A stretch of DNA of 64,000 nucleotides from Fen-178 sp963722575 (GTDB taxonomy: Bacteria > Acidobacteriota > Terriglobia > Bryobacterales > Bryobacteraceae), in contig CAVRNR010000006.1 in assembly GCA_963722575.1 (NCBI GenBank), positions 372,001 through 436,000 on the forward strand. The letters run 5' to 3'. Shown here one piece after another: positions 34,012 to 42,467 of the stretch (within the stretch, counting starts at the first letter, position 1; every line of letters begins with the position of its first letter). The notes under the pieces are model-generated. The model was not told where the DNA came from. It worked only from the letters and a program-made list of their open reading frames with translations, and searched no databases. The position numbers were made by a program, and so were the translations under genes.

Positions 34012-34565
34012 ATGCTAACACGTTTCGGCGGTGGGTGGCTCGCAGCCGAGGGCACTGCGGGGGTTCGCCGGCGAGCAAGCGGGCGAGGAACAATTCGGGC
34101 CGCGGGCCATGGGTGTTTGACATGTGTTACGAATGCCTCCCAAGGGCGGTAAGGCACCCGGCCCGGGTGACGCATGTTGCCGGTATGTGGAAGTTTCAAA
34201 AGTGACGTTTTAAGCTGCTTATTTTCATTGAGTTGCGTGGTTGGGTCGAGTTTGGGTGACGCATCTTGAGGGCTTTTTCCGCAAGATGCGTCACCCGAAT
34301 GATTGCGATGCGTAACTGCCTTTTGGATCAATTGGATACGGCTGACTGGGAGGGCCGGCACGGGTCTGGGTGGTCCCACGCGGTCGGGGAGGCCAGGCAT
34401 TGGGGTGAGCGTAGGTCCGGGCACCGAGGGGTTCCTCCTGATTCTGGTATAGCAGACGAAAACCGAGCTAGCGGGCCTCGAACCCCTTGGTGATTGAAAT
34501 GGTTGAGAAAACTCTATTGGAAAGCTGGTGAACGGTAAGCGGCCAAGCGGCGGGAGGGCAGGGGA
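34012..34565. other. Intergenic, no gene seen; homologous upstream flank at one end and a hairpin inside
   Basis: The first 60 bp resemble the region upstream of the second dehydrogenase copy (about 37010-37070). Nothing codes convincingly on either strand. A perfect 15-bp inverted repeat lies at 34254-34296. The rest shows no feature I can name. Confidence 0.6.
34254..34296. repeat. 15-bp perfect inverted repeat
   Basis: GGGTGACGCATCTTG (34254-34268) and CAAGATGCGTCACCC (34282-34296) pair over a 13-nt loop. A related half-site, GGGTGACGCATGTTG, is at 34165. The GACGCAT core is shared with the palindromes at 28337 and 46758. Confidence 0.75.
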
Positions 34566-35018
34566 GTGCTTCTTTTTCAGGGTGGATTCCGATACTTAGG
34601 AGCGAAGGCGGAGCCGCAGAATCAGTGGCCTTGGCGGGCGACGGTTCCGGGGCATGCGTTCGCGCCCGTGATCGTCTTTATCCCACGTTCCGGCGATGGA
34701 TGCAAGCCCGGCAATGGCGGCAGCGAGTGGCTGCCGTGCCGGTGTGCGGCTTGCGGGCAGGCCGCCATCGTCGGCCACGGCCGGCGCCGACGACAAGCCC
34801 GTGAAGGTCGGCCGTTGGAGCCGGAGCGCACGCGTGCCGTGTTCGAGAAGATCGTCGCGGCGGGCGTACCGCATACCTTTCGGCACGCGGGCCGGCGAAT
34901 TCCGGAACCGGCTGATCTACCAGTACATGGCGAATGTGCGGGGATCGATCGACTGGTGTTCGAGTTGTATGGGCTGAACGAGGAGGAGATGCGGATCGCC
35001 GGCGGCGAAGCAACGTAG
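34566..35018 (+). pseudogene. Chimeric remnant: mobile-element zinc-ribbon fragment joined to a restriction-enzyme-like tail
   Basis: The first half contains WLPCRCAACGQAAIVGHGRR, which looks like the Cys-rich start of a transposon-associated DUF6431-like protein. The last part (IDRLVFELYGLNEEEMRIAG) resembles the C-terminal tail of type IIG/TaqI-like restriction-modification proteins. Between them another frame reads AGEFRNRLIYQYMANVRGSI, which suggests a frameshift. It is read here as two unrelated gene fragments fused by rearrangement, with no start or complete domain. The family links rest on memory of motifs. Confidence 0.5.
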
Positions 35019-35046
35019 CGGGAGGAAGGTAAAACGACCGGTCGCG

Positions 35047-35706
35047 TTAAGTCGCGAGTGGGCGGTCCTGCGCAGTCGAAGAACCCGCGCGCGCCGAGAA
35101 ACAGGATGCACGAGAACCGGGAGCCCTCCGGAGCGTCTCGGTCGAAGCAGGATCGAGAGCGGTTGGCGAGGGCCCGAAGCCGGAATGCCAACATGCACGC
35201 ACAGAAGGAGCCGGACTGCGCCGTAATCCCAATGAACCAGCCAAATCCGCCGGCGGTCCCTTCCGAGCATCCTCGGTATTCGGAAGTGTCTCAGCGGGTT
35301 GCTTTGCTGGGGTGAGGGGCCGCTTGGGCAGCGCGTTCTTGCGGGCCGTGCGCTTTACCGCACGGGTCTTGCGTGGTGGCCGGCGGAACACGATGCGGCA
35401 AACTCGTTTCAAGACGTCGAATTCAAGGACGAGAAATGTGGTACCGACGATAAGAAGGCTCCCGAGAAGAAAGAGGTCGAATGCTCCTCCCTTCACTTTC
35501 GCGATTGTTTCGAGGAACGCATCACGGTCAGCACCCCCCTGGCTCGGGAACGCCGCACTGACAGTCGGAGCGAAGGGATCCGCTGGTTGCCTTGTCTCGA
35601 CACGCAATAGAAGAACCGCTATCCCCGCGATCAGTACCAGGATCACAAGCAAGACCCACTCCTTTTTACACAAACCCGCCAGAAGCTTTCGAGCCACACG
35701 AGGCAT
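35047..35706 (-). CDS. Small two-helix membrane protein (hypothetical)
   Basis: A good Shine-Dalgarno (AAGGAAGG) is 5 nt before the ATG at 35706. The product has two hydrophobic helices (WVLLVILVLIAGIAVLLL at about 16-33, and DLFLLGSLLIVGTTFLVLEF at about 74-93), then a strongly basic tail. The last 70 residues are low in recognisable structure and may not be under selection. The same frame extends upstream in phase into the truncated aldolase fragment, so a fusion protein starting at 35925 is possible. I do not recognise the family. Confidence 0.5.
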   Translation of the reverse strand: MPRVARKLLAGLCKKEWVLLVILVLIAGIAVLLLRVETRQPADPFAPTVSAAFPSQGGADRDAFLETIAKVKGGAFDLFLLGSLLIVGTTFLVLEFDVLKRVCRIVFRRPPRKTRAVKRTARKNALPKRPLTPAKQPAETLPNTEDARKGPPADLAGSLGLRRSPAPSVRACWHSGFGPSPTALDPASTETLRRAPGSRASCFSARAGSSTAQDRPLAT

Positions 35707-35739
35707 ACCAGCCTTCCTTTTGCGCATGCTCCGGATTGG

Positions 35740-35925
35740 CTCCCGATCCACCCGGCCGTTCGTCTCGCTCATCAAGGTCAGGGCGATGCCGCTGGCCTTG
35801 ATGGCCATAGTCCGGCCGTCGGGCGATTCCACGGAGGTGTTGCCGCCGGACGCTTGCACGTATTCTCGATTGGCTCCCACCACGTGGGAAACCTCGATAA
35901 GTTGCGCCAGGGAATTCTTGTCCAT
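35740..35925 (-). pseudogene. Truncated duplicate of the aldolase/dehydrogenase gene (first ~60 codons)
   Basis: From the ATG at 35925 the frame reads MDKNSLAQLIEVSHVVGANR and continues closely matching the intact gene until about codon 62, where similarity stops abruptly near 35740. The remaining roughly 580 codons are absent. It lies just downstream of the decayed dehydrogenase copy, in the same order as the intact pair. Confidence 0.85.
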
Positions 35926-35936
35926 TACAGTTGCCG

Positions 35937-36977
35937 TTACTCGCAATCGATAACTGTCTTGATTTCTTGTCCCGCCTCGATCACCGCGGAGGCCTTCACC
36001 ACGTCGTCTAATTATAACCTATGAGTGACAAATCGGTCCCACATGCCGTCGCGGCTGATCATCTCCAGCGCCTGGTGGTAATGTTGCAGGTTCGAAGCTG
36101 AACATCCGAACACGGCGATCTCATTGTAGTGGATGGAGTTAGTGTCGATGGGTAACACCGGATCGGCCTTGAAAATACCGGCAAAGAAGCAAACGCGGGC
36201 CTTCTTACGCACTAACTTCGATGCATCGGCCTGAGTGGACTTGACGGAGTTGGCAGTCAGGGCGATGTCGAATTTCTCACCGCCAACGGCCGCGAGGATC
36301 TTCTCTATGGCATTGCCGCCTGCGGTGTTGACCGACCGGCCCAGGCCAAATCCCTCAACGTAGGCCAGGCGTTCGTCGGAGACATCCGTCACGATGACGG
36401 GGTCGCAGCCGCGGGCCTTGAGGATAGCGGCGTGCATCAATCCGATGGGGCCCGCGCCGAAGACCAATGCGCGGTCGTCCGGCTGCGCGTTGAGATATTC
36501 TTGTCCGTTCAGGCAGCAGGAGAGCGGCTCGACCAGCGCGGCGCGCTCGAGAGCCATGGCAGGCGGAACGAAGATGATGTTGCCCCGGGCCACGGCGGCG
36601 GCGGGGATCTTGACGTACTCGGCGAATCCGCCGGCGTAGTCGTAACCGAGGGCCGTGAAGGAATCACACAGATTGTACTGCTTGCGCTGGCAGTAGATAC
36701 ACTTGCCGCAGCCGATCACCGTGGCGACCACGACCTTGCGGCCGATGGCGATCTCGGGGTTCACGCCGGAGCCAACCTCATACACCGTGCCCACTATTTC
36801 GTGGCGAGTTATGGTCGGCGGAACGATACTTGTTTGTCCGTACAAAACACTCCGTTTGTCGGTGCCGCACACCGAGCAGCGAAGCACGCGAAGCACCACC
36901 TCACCCGGTCCGGCCGTGGGCATGGGGACAGTCTCGACGCGAACATCGCGCGGCCCGTAGTAGACTGCTGCTTTCAT
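35937..36977 (-). pseudogene. Degenerate duplicate of the zinc alcohol dehydrogenase
   Basis: The copy keeps the start (MKAAVYYGPRDVRVE), the ribosome site and both zinc motifs. The codons for Phe-Lys in the intact gene (THRFKLDD) are TTA-TAA here, making a stop at 36012-36014. After that stop the frame still reads LDDVVKASAVIEAGQEIKTV to the ancestral stop at 35937. A 321-residue protein could be made, short by 25 residues. GHEIVG is changed to RHEIVG, which removes a conserved Gly next to the catalytic zinc ligand. It appears to be a recent pseudogene. Confidence 0.85.
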
Positions 36978-37156
36978 TTGCGATCTCCTTGCGTCAGTCT
37001 CGCGGATAGTAATAGTAACCAGTTTGGCGCTGCCAGATGCTAACACGTTTCCCCTGTGGGTGGCGCGTAGAACGGGGCCGGTATGAATGCGCACTTACCG
37101 TGGGTACCGGCCTGCGGTTACGACGGGTTAAGATGACATAAGGAGAAGGGACAGCG

Positions 37157-37699
37157 ATGAGGATAGAACTGAAGGTCGGGGTTGTTTTGCTTGGGCTGGC
37201 GCCACAGTGGGCCATGCCCGCGGTGGTTGACTCGTCAGCCAGCGGGTTTACGGTCCGGACCACACTCGCCATCCGGGCGGCGCCTGAAGATGTGTACCGG
37301 CGGCTGGTTCGGAATGTCGGCGACTGGTGGAACTCAAGCCACACTTTCTCGGGCAACGCCCACAATCTGAGCCTCGAAGAAAAGACGATGGGGTGCTTTT
37401 GCGAAAAGCTCCCAGATGGGGGCGGCGTCCGCCACATGGAGGTCGTGTACTTCGCGCCCGGCAAGACACTGAGGTTGAGCGGCGGCCTGGGCCCGCTGCA
37501 GTCGATTGCGGCTGCCGGAAGCATGACGATTCAACTTTCTGCCTCTGAAGGCGGAACAAGGTTGGAAGTCACTTATACGGTAGCGGGGTATCTTCCGGCC
37601 GGCATGAATACCTGGGCCGCGCCCGTTGACGGAGTGATCGAAGAGCAGTTCACACGGCTGAAGAGCTACATCGAGACGGGTGCCCCCGGCCCCAAATAG
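37157..37699 (+). CDS. Secreted SRPBCC / START-like protein
   Basis: The 180-residue product has an N-terminal hydrophobic segment and then an AHSA1/START-like fold (VRTTLAIRAAPEDVYRRLVR; the late VDGVIEEQFTRLKSYIE helix). Such domains bind small hydrophobic ligands. An AAGGAG with good spacing precedes the ATG. The N-terminal segment (KVGVVLLGLAPQWAMPAVV) suggests export. There is no partner gene; the upstream gene is the decayed dehydrogenase on the other strand. No catalytic residues can be assigned. Confidence 0.75.
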   Translation: MRIELKVGVVLLGLAPQWAMPAVVDSSASGFTVRTTLAIRAAPEDVYRRLVRNVGDWWNSSHTFSGNAHNLSLEEKTMGCFCEKLPDGGGVRHMEVVYFAPGKTLRLSGGLGPLQSIAAAGSMTIQLSASEGGTRLEVTYTVAGYLPAGMNTWAAPVDGVIEEQFTRLKSYIETGAPGPK

Positions 37700-37740
37700 A
37701 GGGCACGGACGCTGTGGCGGGCTCCAGTATGCGGGGGGCG

Positions 37741-37770
37741 GGCTCGAGTGAATACGGCTCGAGTGAATAC
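37741..37770. repeat. Perfect 15-bp tandem duplication
   Basis: GGCTCGAGTGAATAC occurs twice head to tail (37741-37755, 37756-37770). The surrounding gap 37700-38088 otherwise holds only repeat copy 7 and no gene. Confidence 0.8.
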
Positions 37771-37930
37771 GGGTGGTCAGTTCCGAAGCGCTTTTGTACG
37801 ATTGTGTTCGGTGCGCAGCCAGAGAGAGCGCCGAGTCTCGGCGTGGCAGCCACGAGTGGCTGCGCCACGGGAAGCCCTGAAATTCCGGTTGTCCGGGCGC
37901 AAGTGGCGGGTTACCTACCCGCTGCAGGGT

Positions 37931-38042
37931 GCGTACAAGTGCGACAGGAGGATTGACGATCCGCCGGACCCAGAGGGTACCCCTAAAAACCTGCCCCACA
38001 ATTCGTCGCGGGGCGGGAAGAAGATGACGGATAGTAGTACAA
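37931..38042 (-). repeat. Long double-hairpin repeat, copy 7
   Basis: In minus orientation the flank GTACTACTATCCGTCAT precedes GTGGGGCAGG and hairpin 1, whose right side is replaced by a GGGTACCC segment. A GGATCGTCAATCC second hairpin and a TTGTACGC end follow. The core is 37949-38001. The flanks match copy 3. Confidence 0.75.
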
Positions 38043-38088
38043 GGACGGCTCACAGCGCGTTTCCCCGAAGCGGCGGTATCATGGTCGA

Positions 38089-41000
38089 ATGCCACGTGGA
38101 AGGGTTCGTGTTCTGGGGGCTGGCTGGCAAGTGAGTGAGTTGCCCATCGGCACAGGCCGGCGGGGCAGCGGGGTCGGGGACGCTTTCGTCGAACGGCTTT
38201 TGCAGCGAGGGCAGTGGGAGGCGGTCCACGCGGCGGACATCAGCGCGGGGGAGCGGCGGGGAGCGGAGACGACGGCGGTCGAAATCGAGGCGGATGTCGA
38301 ACCGGGCGTCGCTTACGCGATGGCGGCGCGTCATGCGTCGGGCGCGATTACGTTTCATTTTGCGATCGAATCGGAGCGTCGCGGCAGGGGCGGCGGGGGA
38401 AGCCGCAGGGTTCGATTCCAGATTCCGATTTCGCAGGAAACCGGCGCCGGAGAACGGCGCGGCATTCTGGGAAAGGTGGTGCGAACGGTCCTATTGAAAT
38501 TCGCGGGCAAGATTGCCGATAAGACGGTGCCGGCGCTGGGCCTGGCCTTCGAGAAGTTGGAATGGAAACATAAGGGCTTGAAGGAAGGACTGAAGGTGGT
38601 TTCGGCCCAGGAACTTGCCGCGCCCAAGCCGAAGTTGGCACGGGTGGCGGAAGCGGGCGCGTTCAGCACCGATCCTTCGCATGCAAATCTGCTGTTGCTG
38701 CACGGCACGTTCTCCGACGCAGGAGGGGCGTTTAGGGGACTTGCCACGACGCGCGCGGGTGGAGCCACATTCTTCGATTTAGTGAAACCGCTGTACGGCG
38801 ATCGGATCTTCGCGCTGGACCACTTCACCGTCAGCCGTACGCCGGAAGAGAACGCGAAGGCAGTGCTGGACGCGCTGCCAGCGGGTCCGTGCGTATTCGA
38901 CGCGATCACGCACTCGCGCGGCGGGCTGGTGCTGCGTGACCTGGTGGAATTACAGAAGTCTCCGAAATTCAAGTTGCGGCGCGCGGTACTGGTGGCATCG
39001 CCCAATGCCGGAACGCCGCTGGCATCGCCGAAGAGATTCGATGTATTTGTAACCTGGATTTCGAACCTGCTGGATCTGTTTCCAGATAATCCCTTTACCA
39101 CGGGCGTGGAATTCGTGAGCGAAGGATTGGGGTGGATCGCCCATCATATTGTTGGCGCGCTGCCGGGCCTGGCGGCGATGGATAGCGCGGGGACCGATAT
39201 TGCGAACCTGGAGCACTCGGGGTACGCGCCCGCGGAGGCCTATTCGGCGCTGGCTGCCAACTTCGAGCCGGATCGGAACCTGCTAGCGCGATTGGCGGAC
39301 GCCGGTGTGGACGTGTTTTTCGGCTCGGCCAACGACCTGGTGGTGCCCAGCGAGGGCGGATGGCGGAAGGCTCCGGGCGCGGCTCCGCTGATTCCCGGCG
39401 ACCGCATAGGGTGTTTCGGGCGGGGAGGGAACCTGCAAGGGCAGGTGACGCACATCGGGTTCTTCGACAAACCGGAGACCGTAACATTCCTGGCAACCGC
39501 GTTGGGCGGCGCGATGCAACCGATCGCGACGCTAGATCCGAACCAGGACCTTCCATTCCTGTTGCGGCGCGGCGCGGCTCTCGAGACCGGCGCCGGGGCA
39601 TCGGCGGTGCTGCCCGCCGCGGCCGCGCCCGCGGCGGCGACAAAACCGCCAACGGAAGTGGCAGCCGCGCAGCCCGCGCCCGCCGGGCGCGGGCCGGCGG
39701 CCCAGGGGGCGCCCTCTGGGCCCGGCGCCACGGGCGACGATGTTTTCTATCTTTCCGTGCTGGCCCCCAAGACCGCGGACGCTCCAGCGATGCTGGTCGC
39801 CAATTTCCGCAACGCCAGCGCGATGGAGATCATGTATCGCGGAGGAAAGGACATCCACCTCGAGGATGACGGGACAAGCGGCGGCGCGGCGGCGCGCGGG
39901 CCAGCGAAGCGAGCGGCGCGGAATCCACAGGACCAGAAAGCGTTGGATGCCGGCCAACGGTGGAAGCGCATCATTGGGATTCAACGCGATATTCAGGGCT
40001 ATGTAAACGGCGACCCCAAGGTGAAGAAACTGCCGGACTCGAAGGCGCTGATACAACTTGGGGGCGAACTTTTCGAGGTGCTGTTTCCGGGCGAGATCCG
40101 CCGTCTATACGACGGGGCGCGCGCCGTGCAACCTAACGGACGATTGAACCTGGTTTTCACATCGCAAGTGAGCTGGATGGCGGATCTGCCGTGGGAGTTC
40201 GTATACGATCCCAACCGGAAGACGTTTCTGGCGGTGTCGGAAGTGAATTTCACGCGCAATGTGCTGACGGCCATACCGGCGGAGCGCGGAGATGCGCTGG
40301 ATCGCAAGCTGCGGATACTGGTGATCGTGGCGCAACCGTTAGGGATGGCGCATCTATCGGTGGACGAGGAAACGGCGGTGATCAAGAGCGGCTTCAGCAG
40401 GCTCACAGAGGCGGGAATCGCCGACGTGGAGGTACTACTGGACGCCACTCCAGCCCTGCTGCACCGCACCCTGGAAACGATGGACTACGATATCGTTCAC
40501 TTCATTGGTCATGGCAGCTACGATGCCGAGAGCGACCTCGGATACTTGTTTTTCGAGAGCGAGGATGGGCGCGAATTGACACGGGTGGACTCGGACGTGC
40601 TGCGGCAGATTATCTGCCGGCGCGGCATACGGCTGCTGGTGCTGAACGCGTGCGAGACCGGGCGCGGGGGCATCGCCGATTTCAATCGGGGAGTGGCGCC
40701 GGCGCTGGTGGCGGGCGGGGTGCCCGCGGTGATTGCCAACCAATACAGCGTGCTGGATGTTTCGGCGACGGCATTTGCCCGGCACTTTTATTGGGCACTG
40801 GGGCAGGGGCAGACTCTGGGCGACGCGGCGCGAGAAGCGCGCGTGTCGGTGAACTACTCGATTTCGGGAGAGGCCATCGATTGGGCAGTGCCGGTGGTTT
40901 TCGCGCGGAATCCAGCCGAGCGGATCACGGTTGAAAAGCAGCCAGTCCGCGTGGACCGCGAAATGGCGGCCGGCGCCCGCCGCGGTGTGCGCCGCTCGGG

Positions 41001-41589
41001 AAGGCGTATTCAAGTGGCGCTGTGGGACGTGCAGCGCATGATTCCGGGGCTGGAAGAAATCGCCGGCACGCTGAACAGGGCGCAAGAGCGCTTCGAATTC
41101 CGGGTGGTCAGCCTGACGGCGCCGCTGGGCACCTGGCGCGTGGAAAAAGACGACGGGAAGGGGAAGGGGAAGGCGTACCTGATCGCGGAGCACGTGGTCG
41201 AACGGCTGGGAGACAAGCCGCGCGAATTCGGCGTCGACCGGCTGATCGCCGTCACCAATCTGCCGCTGAGGAGTTCTAATAAATCCGATCTGCAGGTGTG
41301 GGAGGACCCGGATGCGAAAATCGCGATTCTCTCGATCTACGGCTTCCTGGAGATGCTGGCGCCGCCCAGGCTAACAATCGAACATCTGATCACGAATATC
41401 GTGACCGCGAGCTTATGCTCCTTGACCAATCACAAGTCGGGCGCGAAGACGTGTTTGATGTACGAGAATCCGCCGGCGGATCCGTCTATTGCGGGGCGGC
41501 TATTGCTTTGCGGCGTTTGCAAGAGAAGGTTGCAGAAGAAGCCGGAAGAGATTACTTGGATTGAGGCGATGCTGGCGGCGTACGCGTAG
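38089..41589 (+). CDS. Alpha/beta hydrolase-CHAT protease fusion with C-terminal Cys-rich, metzincin-like domain
   Basis: The 1166-residue product has several parts. After a 120-residue N-terminal domain, an alpha/beta hydrolase (about 180-480) shows a probable triad Ser275 (THSRGG), Asp416 (SANDLVVP) and His455 (VTHIGFF). An Ala/Pro-rich linker (about 500-550) follows. A CHAT domain (about 560-950) has catalytic His808 (HFIGHGSYD) and Cys855 (LNACETG). The C-terminal region (about 960-1166) has Cys1110, 1122, 1141 and 1144 in TCLMYENP and LCGVC contexts, like archaemetzincins but without HExxH. CHAT proteases belong to the caspase clan. The start may be ATG 38089 or GTG 38131. It stands alone and its partner is unknown. 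Confidence 0.85.
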   Translation: MPRGRVRVLGAGWQVSELPIGTGRRGSGVGDAFVERLLQRGQWEAVHAADISAGERRGAETTAVEIEADVEPGVAYAMAARHASGAITFHFAIESERRGRGGGGSRRVRFQIPISQETGAGERRGILGKVVRTVLLKFAGKIADKTVPALGLAFEKLEWKHKGLKEGLKVVSAQELAAPKPKLARVAEAGAFSTDPSHANLLLLHGTFSDAGGAFRGLATTRAGGATFFDLVKPLYGDRIFALDHFTVSRTPEENAKAVLDALPAGPCVFDAITHSRGGLVLRDLVELQKSPKFKLRRAVLVASPNAGTPLASPKRFDVFVTWISNLLDLFPDNPFTTGVEFVSEGLGWIAHHIVGALPGLAAMDSAGTDIANLEHSGYAPAEAYSALAANFEPDRNLLARLADAGVDVFFGSANDLVVPSEGGWRKAPGAAPLIPGDRIGCFGRGGNLQGQVTHIGFFDKPETVTFLATALGGAMQPIATLDPNQDLPFLLRRGAALETGAGASAVLPAAAAPAAATKPPTEVAAAQPAPAGRGPAAQGAPSGPGATGDDVFYLSVLAPKTADAPAMLVANFRNASAMEIMYRGGKDIHLEDDGTSGGAAARGPAKRAARNPQDQKALDAGQRWKRIIGIQRDIQGYVNGDPKVKKLPDSKALIQLGGELFEVLFPGEIRRLYDGARAVQPNGRLNLVFTSQVSWMADLPWEFVYDPNRKTFLAVSEVNFTRNVLTAIPAERGDALDRKLRILVIVAQPLGMAHLSVDEETAVIKSGFSRLTEAGIADVEVLLDATPALLHRTLETMDYDIVHFIGHGSYDAESDLGYLFFESEDGRELTRVDSDVLRQIICRRGIRLLVLNACETGRGGIADFNRGVAPALVAGGVPAVIANQYSVLDVSATAFARHFYWALGQGQTLGDAAREARVSVNYSISGEAIDWAVPVVFARNPAERITVEKQPVRVDREMAAGARRGVRRSGRRIQVALWDVQRMIPGLEEIAGTLNRAQERFEFRVVSLTAPLGTWRVEKDDGKGKGKAYLIAEHVVERLGDKPREFGVDRLIAVTNLPLRSSNKSDLQVWEDPDAKIAILSIYGFLEMLAPPRLTIEHLITNIVTASLCSLTNHKSGAKTCLMYENPPADPSIAGRLLLCGVCKRRLQKKPEEITWIEAMLAAYA

Positions 41590-41787
41590 GCGGCGAGTCC
41601 GGCCGGCGCGATCGACTGCCTACTTGCTCTTCTTCGCGGGTTTCTTCGGGGGCTTCTTCGGGGTGGCTTTCCTCACCGGCATTGGCTGGGTTCTCCTTGG
41701 CAGTAGTATGGCACAGGTGGGCGCGAATCTCGCGGGGGTGCGCGGCATAAGAGCTTGGAGAACACGGTGTGTTTGGGGTAGCGCGGG

Positions 41788-41830
41788 GGCGGGTTGGAAA
41801 CCCGCCGCAGGATAAAATCCTGCCCCACAA
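41788..41830 (-). repeat. Double-hairpin repeat, copy 8
   Basis: In minus orientation GTGGGGCAGG leads to hairpin 1 with an ATTTTAT centre and hairpin 2 (GGCGGGTTTCCAACCCGCC). The flank TACTGCTATCCATCAC near 41845-41862 matches the long form. The gap 41590-41898 has no convincing gene; a 20-codon Lys/Pro frame at 41620-41682 is too short to call. Confidence 0.8.
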
Positions 41831-41898
41831 ATGCGCGGAGAATGTGATGGATAGCAGTACATGCTACAATCGCCTCTAGGCGGCAAGGAGAGAGTCGC

Positions 41899-42465
41899 GT
41901 GGCTTCCTTCATTCAGAACCAGTTTGAACAGAACTTCGTCACCACGTCGGTGGATTATGTGTTCAACTGGGCGCGGAAATCGTCGATCTGGCCGCTGACC
42001 TTCGGACTGGCGTGCTGCGCCATCGAAATGATCGCCGCGAGCACGGCGCGCTTCGATATTGCGAGGTTCGGCGCGGAGGTATTTCGTCCCAGCCCGCGGC
42101 AGTCGGACCTCATGATTGTGGCCGGCACCGTCACGCTCAAAATGGCCCCGGTGCTCAAGCGCATCTGGGACCAGATGCCCGACCCGAAATGGTGCATCTC
42201 GATGGGGGCCTGTTCCAGCGTGGGCGGTCCGTTCAACACCTACGCCGTCCTCCAGGGGGTCGATAAAATCGTGCCCGTCGACGTGTATGTGACGGGGTGC
42301 CCGCCGCGTCCCGAGAACCTGTTCTACGCGTTGCTGATGCTGCAGGACAAGATCGACAAGATGACCACGCTGGTGAAGCGGCCCACCGAGGTGCGGCTCG
42401 ACGAATCGATGCTCGAGAGTTTCAAACAGCAGGTGCGCATCGCCCAGATTCAGAACCCCGCGTAA
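41899..42465 (+). CDS. nuoB: NADH-quinone oxidoreductase subunit B (orphan nuoB)
   Basis: The 188-residue product carries the cysteine ligands of iron-sulfur cluster N2: the adjacent pair in LACCAIEM, one in MGACSSVGG and one in TGCPPRPEN. It lies at the quinone end of complex I. The start is GTG at 41899 after AAGGAGA; a TACAAT at 41865-41870 may be the -10. No other nuo gene is nearby, so it is a solitary copy, either an extra subunit or separated from a main operon. The next gene begins 3 bp after its stop. Confidence 0.95.
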   Translation: MASFIQNQFEQNFVTTSVDYVFNWARKSSIWPLTFGLACCAIEMIAASTARFDIARFGAEVFRPSPRQSDLMIVAGTVTLKMAPVLKRIWDQMPDPKWCISMGACSSVGGPFNTYAVLQGVDKIVPVDVYVTGCPPRPENLFYALLMLQDKIDKMTTLVKRPTEVRLDESMLESFKQQVRIAQIQNPA

Positions 42466-42467
42466 CC

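Noticed and set aside
33948..34424. A 158-codon minus-strand frame upstream of the dehydrogenase
   Set aside because: Composition is Pro/Arg-rich without a domain, it crosses the 15-bp inverted repeat, and the matching part upstream of the second dehydrogenase copy is not open in the same way.
34466..34486. A T-arm-like sequence (GGGGTTCGAGGCCC on the minus strand)
   Set aside because: Only three stem pairs form, and no acceptor stem, anticodon arm or CCA end is near, so no tRNA or attachment site is called.
41620..41682. A 20-codon Lys/Pro frame on the minus strand (MPVRKATPKKPPKKPAKKSK)
   Set aside because: It is very short, without a ribosome site, and sits between a gene end and a repeat. 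It resembles basic tails but cannot be supported.
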